Positions 5,166 through 10,572 of a stretch of 10,572 nucleotides of DNA are shown here, piece after piece; position 1 is the first letter of the stretch; every line of letters begins with the position of its first letter. Source of the DNA: Nanobdellota archaeon (GTDB lineage: Archaea > Nanoarchaeota > Nanoarchaeia > Parvarchaeales > Parvarchaeaceae). The DNA is taken from assembly GCA_021796445.1 (NCBI GenBank), contig JAKACB010000024.1:1-10572 (forward strand), given 5' to 3'. The notes under the pieces were generated by a model that was given only the letters and a program-made list of their open reading frames with translations, searched no databases and was not told the DNA's origin. Made by a program: the position numbers and the translations under genes.

Positions 5166-6644
5166 ATGGAAAAAAATACTTACCAAGCATTGCTTAGATC
5201 TGCGCTAGGTTCAACTGCTTTGGCAGCACACCATATCTCTTCGTTTGAATATTTTATAGACAATGGGCTTAAGAAGATAATAGACAGTGAAGGTTTGATA
5301 GAGCCAGTTATAAAGCCGTTGGGAGTTGAGGATTTTAAGATAAAAATAAATAAAATAACGATTGGAAAGCCGGACATAATAGAAGCAGACAGCATAGTAC
5401 GATTAATCAATCCTATGGAAGCAAGAATCAGAGACCTTACCTATGATGCGCCTTTGATGCTTTCTGTTTCGTATTTGGCAGACGGCAAGGAAATTGTAAC
5501 TGAGGATGTTTTTATAGGGCGTATGCCAATTGTAGTAAAATCAAAATATTGCAATCTTTATGGATTATCAGTAAGCGAATTAACTGAGGCAAAAGAAGAT
5601 CCTACAGATCCCGGAGGATATTTCATAATCAATGGAACCGAAAGGATAATAATAACCACAGAAGACCTTGCTCCAAACAACATATTAATCTCTAAAGATA
5701 ATCAGGAAGGATTCAAATTCACTGCAAAGATATTTGCCGATGCCGACGCAATAAAGGTTCCACATACTTTGCAGATATCTAGTAGCAACCTTCTTTACAT
5801 AACTTTTGGAAAGTTAAAAAAAGTTCCTATTATTACATTGATAAAAGCATTAGGTGTTACTAATGAAAATGAAATAATCAAGAAGATAGGAAAAGACGAT
5901 GAAGATATAATAAATACAGTAGACATGAATCTTATAGCTTTTAATATAAGTTCGGAGAATGAAGCATTAGATACTATTGGTAAGATGCTTCATTCGATTC
6001 ACACTAAAGAGACGGCAGAATTAAATATAGACTCTTTGTTGTTCCCATTTTTAGGTAGGGATAAAGACTCCAGAAAAATAAAGGCAGAGTACCTTATGTA
6101 CGTTTCAAATCTTCTGATCAAGAGCGCATTGGAAGGAAAAGAAGTTGACAAAGACCATTATTCAAATAAAAGGCTGCATGCCGAAAGCTACAATCTGGAT
6201 ATGCTTTTCAGGTTTATATTCAAGCAGATATTAAATGATGCTAAGTATAACTTTGAAAGGGGGATAAGAAAGGACAGAGTTCCTGATCCAAAGTATATAT
6301 TCACTTCTGACCAATTGACTGCCAGGTTAAGGTCAGCACTTGCAACTGGCCAATGGGTCGGTGGCAGGGTAGGTATAACTCAACATTTAGACAGAAGAAG
6401 TTTTCCTTCTACTATATCCCATTTAAGAAAGGTAGAGTCTTTGCTTACTTCAAACAGGGAAAATTACAGAGCCAGGGATCTTCATGGAACGCAGTTCGGC
6501 AGATTCTGCGCAGTAGAAACTCCAGAGGGTCCAAAGATAGGTCTTACCAAGAATCTTGCCGTTTTATCTATGATGTCAAAAGAGGGTGTAGACACGGAAA
6601 CTGTTAAAAGTTTACTAAAGAATTATGGGGTGAAAAAGATATGA
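5166..6644 (+). CDS. rpoB2: RNA polymerase subunit B'' (N-terminal half of the beta-like subunit)
   Basis: N-terminal half of the second-largest polymerase subunit, forming protrusion, lobe and fork regions. The 492 residues fit the usual B'' size. Markers are GGYFIINGTERIII (150-163), DKDHYSNKRLHAE (328-340, matching the D-R-D-H-x-x-x-K-R block), GITQHLDRRSF (403-413), STISHLRKV (415-423), RDLHGTQFGR (437-446) and VETPEGPKIGL (450-460). It ends shortly after the KNLA block, where split archaeal B subunits normally end. Within these motifs HPT is HGT and CP is CA before ETPEGP, changes at positions that are nearly constant in the family. A GGTGA Shine-Dalgarno (5155-5159) sits 6 nt before the ATG. 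The stop overlaps rpoB1 by ATGA. Confidence 0.95.
   Translation: MEKNTYQALLRSALGSTALAAHHISSFEYFIDNGLKKIIDSEGLIEPVIKPLGVEDFKIKINKITIGKPDIIEADSIVRLINPMEARIRDLTYDAPLMLSVSYLADGKEIVTEDVFIGRMPIVVKSKYCNLYGLSVSELTEAKEDPTDPGGYFIINGTERIIITTEDLAPNNILISKDNQEGFKFTAKIFADADAIKVPHTLQISSSNLLYITFGKLKKVPIITLIKALGVTNENEIIKKIGKDDEDIINTVDMNLIAFNISSENEALDTIGKMLHSIHTKETAELNIDSLLFPFLGRDKDSRKIKAEYLMYVSNLLIKSALEGKEVDKDHYSNKRLHAESYNLDMLFRFIFKQILNDAKYNFERGIRKDRVPDPKYIFTSDQLTARLRSALATGQWVGGRVGITQHLDRRSFPSTISHLRKVESLLTSNRENYRARDLHGTQFGRFCAVETPEGPKIGLTKNLAVLSMMSKEGVDTETVKSLLKNYGVKKI
6627..6633 (+). promoter_or_regulatory. Shine-Dalgarno of rpoB1
   Basis: GGGGTGA, inside the 3' end of rpoB2, lies 7 nt before the overlapping ATG at 6641. 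Together with the ATGA overlap it points to coupled translation of B'' and B', which must assemble in equal amounts. Confidence 0.7.
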
Positions 6645-8443
6645 GTTTCGTGTTTGTAAACGGCGTGCTTTCAGGAGTTACTGATGATCCAGGGAAGCTT
6701 GTTAAAGATATAATAGATGATAGACGGCAGAGTAAGATACCAAAGGAGATAAATGTAAGGTATAGAAAAGATACAGACAGTGTAATGATAAATTCTGATA
6801 GCGGAAGACTGCTCAGAGCACTAATAGTAGTTAAAAATGGAAAACCTCTAGTTACGAAAGAAGACGTAGAACTGCTTTCTGAAGGCCACTTAACCTGGCA
6901 GGATCTTGTTGATAAAGGAAAAATAGAATATCTTGATGCAGATGAGGAAGAGCTTGCTTACACTGCATTGAATGAAGAAGATTTGACTACAGCACACACT
7001 CATCTTGAGATAACACCTCTTTCCGTTTTTGGTACACAGGCTTCATTGCTTCCATTTATAAACCACAGTAATGCACATAGAAACGTTACGGCAGTGAAAA
7101 GCGTACAGCAGGGTGTAGGTTTGTATACTACTAATTATCTTATAAGGCACGACAATGACTCAATGATAGCAATTGATCAGCAGATGCCAATAGTTAAGAC
7201 AGAAATGTATGAAAACGAAAACTTCAAGTCGCATTTATCAGGGCAAAATATAGTCGTAGCAGTGCTTTCTTACCTTGGTTATAACATGGACGATGCAATA
7301 ATAATAAATAAATCCTCTGTTGAGAGGGGACTTTTCAGGGCGATGTTTTTCAGACCCTATAAAGTAGAAGAAATAAAGTACGTAGGAGGGCAGAGTGATG
7401 TTATAGCTGTTCCAGATAAAGATGTGGCAGGCTATAGATCAGAGGATTCATATAAATATCTTGATGAAGATGGTATTGCAGCAATAAACTCGCATGTTAA
7501 CGGCGGAGACGTTCTTATAGGAAGGATTTCACCACCAAGATTCGTTTCATCGATAGATAAGTTCAGATTGGGAGTGCAGAAACAGGTTGAATCATCAATT
7601 GAATGTAGAACTGGAGAAAACGGTGTTGTTGACAATGTATTTGTAACCTCAACGGCAGAAGGAAATAAATATGTATCCTTAAAAATAAGAGAGGATAGGC
7701 CTGTCGAGATTGGTGATAAGTTTGGACCAAGAAGTGGACAGAAAGGCGTCGTAGGCATGCTTCTAAATCAGGAGGATATGCCGTTCACTTATTCGGGAAT
7801 AATCCCGGATTTAATATTCTCTCCTTATTCTATACCATCAAGGATGTCAATGTCTTACCTGCTTGAATTGATAGGCGGAAAGGTTGGGGCACTTGGCGGT
7901 AGATATATTGATGGGACTTCGTTTACTGGCGAAAAAGAAGAGGACCTTAGGAAAGAATTGATGGAATACGGGTTCAGAGAGAATGGTGTAGAAACAATGT
8001 ACAATGGCATAACTGGCGAAGAGATGAAAGTAAGAATATTTGTAGGAAACATGACTTATATAAGATTAAAGCACTTAGTTGAATACAAGATACAGTGGAG
8101 AGCTAGAGGTCCGATACAATTGCTTAACAGGCAGCCTACCGAAGGAAAATCAAAGCGTGGTGGACTTAGGTTAGGAGAAATGGAGAAGGACTGCTTTGTA
8201 GCATATGGGACTGCTTTAGCTCTAAAAGAAAGGTTTGATTCCGATAAGGTTACCATACCTGTGTGTTCAAAGTGTGGGATGGTAGCTGTTTATAATGTAA
8301 AAAAGAAGACTGGCTACTGTTCTATAGATGGAGAGGATGCGCAGATAAAACTCATAGAAGTATCAGTTTCATTCAAAATACTTCTTGATGAGCTGAAATC
8401 AGTAGGGATATATCCAAAAATGGTTTTGGGGAGTAAAGTATGA
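6641..8443 (+). CDS. rpoB1: RNA polymerase subunit B' (C-terminal half of the beta-like subunit)
   Basis: C-terminal half of the second-largest subunit, with hybrid-binding, wall, clamp and anchor parts; 600 residues, normal for B'. Seen in order: HTHLEITP (119-126), NHSNAHRN (141-148), GYNMDDAIIINKSS (213-226), GDKFGPRSGQKG (359-370) with both active-site lysines K360 and K368, QEDMPFTYSGIIPD (377-390), IPSRMSMSYLLELIGGKVGAL (398-418), and NRQPTEGKSKRGGLRLGEME (496-515). The C-terminal zinc site has C542, C545 and C560, but the position of the fourth ligand is D563. The acidic pair is D217-D218 instead of Glu-Asp, and the family's Arg-His-Gly is Arg-Ser-Gly (364-366). GGGGTGA (6627-6633) is a strong Shine-Dalgarno. 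The gene overlaps both neighbours by 4 nt. Confidence 0.96.
   Translation: MSFVFVNGVLSGVTDDPGKLVKDIIDDRRQSKIPKEINVRYRKDTDSVMINSDSGRLLRALIVVKNGKPLVTKEDVELLSEGHLTWQDLVDKGKIEYLDADEEELAYTALNEEDLTTAHTHLEITPLSVFGTQASLLPFINHSNAHRNVTAVKSVQQGVGLYTTNYLIRHDNDSMIAIDQQMPIVKTEMYENENFKSHLSGQNIVVAVLSYLGYNMDDAIIINKSSVERGLFRAMFFRPYKVEEIKYVGGQSDVIAVPDKDVAGYRSEDSYKYLDEDGIAAINSHVNGGDVLIGRISPPRFVSSIDKFRLGVQKQVESSIECRTGENGVVDNVFVTSTAEGNKYVSLKIREDRPVEIGDKFGPRSGQKGVVGMLLNQEDMPFTYSGIIPDLIFSPYSIPSRMSMSYLLELIGGKVGALGGRYIDGTSFTGEKEEDLRKELMEYGFRENGVETMYNGITGEEMKVRIFVGNMTYIRLKHLVEYKIQWRARGPIQLLNRQPTEGKSKRGGLRLGEMEKDCFVAYGTALALKERFDSDKVTIPVCSKCGMVAVYNVKKKTGYCSIDGEDAQIKLIEVSVSFKILLDELKSVGIYPKMVLGSKV
8428..8433 (+). promoter_or_regulatory. 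Shine-Dalgarno of rpoA1
   Basis: GGGGAG at the 3' end of rpoB1, 6 nt before the ATG at 8440; fixes the rpoA1 start at the ATGA overlap. Confidence 0.65.
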
Positions 8444-10572
8444 AATTAGATTCGAACTTTGTTTTTAGTAAAATAGATGCCTTGGAATTCGGTATAATGT
8501 CTCCTAAAATGATACAAAAGATGAGCGCAGTTGCGATAACCTCCTCCGAACTTTACGATATTGACGGATTTCCAGTTGATGGTGGTCTTTCTGATCTAAG
8601 AATGGGAGTTATCGATCCAGGATTGACATGTAAAACCTGTGGAAACACAATAAGAGACTGCCCTGGACACTTTGGTCACTTAGAGCTTGCAAGGCCTGTG
8701 TTCAATGTAAAAACAGTTCCTTATGTATATAATCTTATAAATTCAACTTGTAATTCCTGCGGCAGGATACTAATATCAGACGAGCACCTAAAAAAACTAA
8801 GTGAAGAAATCATATCTGCAGAGATAAATGAGGGGCAGAAAAAGAAAATAAAACTCATCAAGGCGCTTATAAAACACGCAAAGAATGTAACAGTATGTCC
8901 ATTCTGTAAGATGAAACAAAGAAAGGTGAAACTTGAAAAGCCTTATACATTTGTTGACAGAGATCAAAAGCTTACTCCAATAGATGTGCTAAATAGACTT
9001 GAAAAGGTAAAAGACTCAGACTTGCAGTTTTTTGGATTAGATCCGGATTATTCAAGACCCGAATGGATGATGGTTTCTATCCTAGCAGTACCTCCTATAA
9101 CTATAAGGCCTTCCATTACTCTGGAGAATGGACAGAGAAGCGAAGATGATCTTACACATAAACTTACTGATATAGTTAGAACTAATCAAAGACTTGCAGA
9201 GAACATAAGATCAGGAGCTCCAGAAATAATAATAGATGAGCTTTGGGATCTACTTCAGTATCACATAACTACTTTTATATCCAATGGTTCTGCGCAGGTT
9301 CCAGTTGCAAGGCAGAAATCCAATAAGAAACTTAAAAGTCTTGAAGATAGGATAAAGGGAAAAGAAGGAAGGTTTAGGGGGTCTGCGCTTGCTAAACGTG
9401 TAAATTACAGTGCCAGGTCGGTTATTTCTCCAGATTCTTTTTTAAGGTTTGACGAGGTGGGAGTTCCACTAAAAATAGCAAAGGAGGTAACCTACCCAGA
9501 ATACGTTACTGACATAAACATAGACAGATTAAAGGTTGCTATTAAAAACTTCAATTCATATCCCGGTGCGAATTATGTTATAACCCCGGATAATATTAAA
9601 CGAAAAATAACAGAAATGACGGTAGATAATATTATAGATGAGCTTAAATCCGGCTATATAGTTGAAAGACACATAAAAGATGGAGATATAATCCTATTCA
9701 ATAGACAGCCTTCCTTGCATAGGCTTTCAATAATGGGTCACAGGGTAAAAGTCCTGCCTTACAAGACCCTAGGTATAAACCCGGCATCAGCTCTACCTTA
9801 CAATGCAGATTTTGATGGAGATGAGATGAATATACATGTTTTACAGAATGAAGAAGCACTTGCAGAAGCAGACATGATAATAAACATAAAGAATAATATA
9901 GTCTCGCCAAGACATGGTTTGCCATTGATTGGCGCTGCACAGGATTACATTTCAGGCTGCGCTTTGCTGACTTCAAAAGAAACAGAATTTGAGAAGCCAA
10001 GCGCTGAATTTTTGCTTTCTAATATAGGCATAGTTGCAGATTTAAAGAAGAAGAAATATGCTGGAAGGGAATTGTTTAGCATGATTTTACCAGAAGACCT
10101 TAATTTTGAAAGTCAAAGCAGTACTTATAAGATAACCAAGGACAGTGATTCGCTTGTAAAGATTAAAAATGGAAAACTTATCTCTGGAGTGATAGATGCA
10201 GCAACTATAGGTAGAGAAAGCGGAAGCCTGCTTCAGTTCCTATTTGTAAGGTATGGTCCAGAGGTAACAGCTAAATTTATAGACCAGGTAAACAAACTTG
10301 GACTTATGACTATTTTCAAATTGGGAATGAGTGTAACCATAAGAGATTTTGATATCCCAAAAGCAGCATACGCTGAGATAGAAAAGGTTGTCAAGGAAGG
10401 AGAAGAAAGCGTAGCAGGCCTCTTAAAGGATTATGATGATATAGCCGAAGCAAAGATACTTAGTACAGCCAATAAAATAAGAATAAAGGTAAGAAATATA
10501 ATAGACGCTTACATAGACAAGAATAATAACAATGTAGAGGCAATGATAACAACAGGAGCGAAAGGAAGCATA
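8440..10572 (+). CDS. rpoA1: RNA polymerase subunit A' (N-terminal part of the largest subunit; 3' end outside window)
   Basis: Largest-subunit N-terminal portion carrying the polymerase active site. The frame is open for 711 codons to the window edge; archaeal A' is usually near 880. The metal-binding loop YNADFDGDEMN (454-464) is intact, with D457, D459 and D461 holding the catalytic magnesium. Clamp zinc site 1 is C64, C67, C74, H77 and site 2 is C104, C107, C153, C156, both complete. Also seen are the lid/rudder block KGKEGRFRG (306-314) with KRVNYSARSVISPD (319-332), and NRQPSLHR (421-428). The last residues, TTGAKGS, match the region with conserved GARGS near the bridge helix. The ATG overlaps the rpoB1 stop (ATGA), and GGGGAG (8428-8433) is its Shine-Dalgarno. 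No intein interrupts the visible part. rpoA2 is expected downstream. Confidence 0.96.
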   Translation, partial: MKLDSNFVFSKIDALEFGIMSPKMIQKMSAVAITSSELYDIDGFPVDGGLSDLRMGVIDPGLTCKTCGNTIRDCPGHFGHLELARPVFNVKTVPYVYNLINSTCNSCGRILISDEHLKKLSEEIISAEINEGQKKKIKLIKALIKHAKNVTVCPFCKMKQRKVKLEKPYTFVDRDQKLTPIDVLNRLEKVKDSDLQFFGLDPDYSRPEWMMVSILAVPPITIRPSITLENGQRSEDDLTHKLTDIVRTNQRLAENIRSGAPEIIIDELWDLLQYHITTFISNGSAQVPVARQKSNKKLKSLEDRIKGKEGRFRGSALAKRVNYSARSVISPDSFLRFDEVGVPLKIAKEVTYPEYVTDINIDRLKVAIKNFNSYPGANYVITPDNIKRKITEMTVDNIIDELKSGYIVERHIKDGDIILFNRQPSLHRLSIMGHRVKVLPYKTLGINPASALPYNADFDGDEMNIHVLQNEEALAEADMIINIKNNIVSPRHGLPLIGAAQDYISGCALLTSKETEFEKPSAEFLLSNIGIVADLKKKKYAGRELFSMILPEDLNFESQSSTYKITKDSDSLVKIKNGKLISGVIDAATIGRESGSLLQFLFVRYGPEVTAKFIDQVNKLGLMTIFKLGMSVTIRDFDIPKAAYAEIEKVVKEGEESVAGLLKDYDDIAEAKILSTANKIRIKVRNIIDAYIDKNNNNVEAMITTGAKGSI

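Noticed and set aside
6353..6607. Overlapping plus-strand frame of 84 codons inside rpoB2
   Set aside because: It is an alternate frame of the most conserved B'' stretch and shows no protein features of its own.
5166..8443. Second-largest polymerase subunit encoded by two genes
   Set aside because: The B''/B' split after the KNLA block is a known arrangement in many euryarchaeal lineages, not a frameshift or a novelty. The ATGA overlap with its own Shine-Dalgarno shows two real genes.
9698..10000. Minus-strand frame of 100 codons inside rpoA1
   Set aside because: Antisense shadow of the conserved catalytic region of A', whose plus-strand frame is unbroken and carries DFDGD.
1..10572. CRISPR array, insertion sequence, integrase or attachment site
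   Set aside because: No regularly spaced repeats, transposase motifs, terminal inverted repeats with target duplications, or tRNA genes were found. Nearly all sequence is conserved housekeeping coding DNA.

Overview
The window is archaeal. The clearest evidence is a run of archaeal RNA polymerase genes, rpoH-rpoB2-rpoB1-rpoA1, with the second-largest subunit split into B'' and B' as in many euryarchaeal lineages. An archaeal-type TyrRS, an archaeal RNase HII, an Mre11-type nuclease and a Dph2 fragment support this. The DNA is AT-rich (ATA, AGA and AGG codons dominate), intergenic gaps are very short, and several normally invariant polymerase motif residues are changed. I infer a reduced, fast-evolving lineage, possibly of the DPANN/ARMAN (Parvarchaeum-like) type; that assignment is not proven by the sequence.

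Left part (1-4801): small genes in mixed orientation. A leftward Mre11/SbcD-like nuclease (1-818, cut by the window edge) diverges from a rightward tyrS plus hotdog thioesterase pair. Converging on that pair is a leftward unit holding a truncated dph2 (N-terminal domain only) and rnhB, whose start codon directly follows the dph2 stop. A divergent AT-rich gap then leads to a rightward endonuclease III gene (GTG start) and an unrecognised multi-pass membrane protein, which has a perfect 25-bp palindrome just before its start. The recognisable products point to genome maintenance (Mre11, RNase HII, Nth) and translation (TyrRS, Dph2).

Right part (4802-10572): a 129-bp promoter/leader region, then rpoH, rpoB2, rpoB1 and the 5' 711 codons of rpoA1. 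These genes are joined by a 1-nt gap or 4-nt ATGA overlaps, each with a good Shine-Dalgarno sequence, so they look like one cotranscribed, translationally coupled operon that builds the polymerase core. No genes are left out of the polymerase run. rpoA2 and translation genes would be expected beyond the right edge from common archaeal gene order.

The strongest oddities are the one-domain Dph2, the palindrome at 4018-4042, and changes in B' and B'' at positions that are close to invariant in the family (a zinc ligand, the His of the Arg-His-Gly motif, the HPT motif). I found no mobile element, CRISPR array, tRNA/rRNA gene or intein, and no novel multi-gene defence or biosynthetic system.
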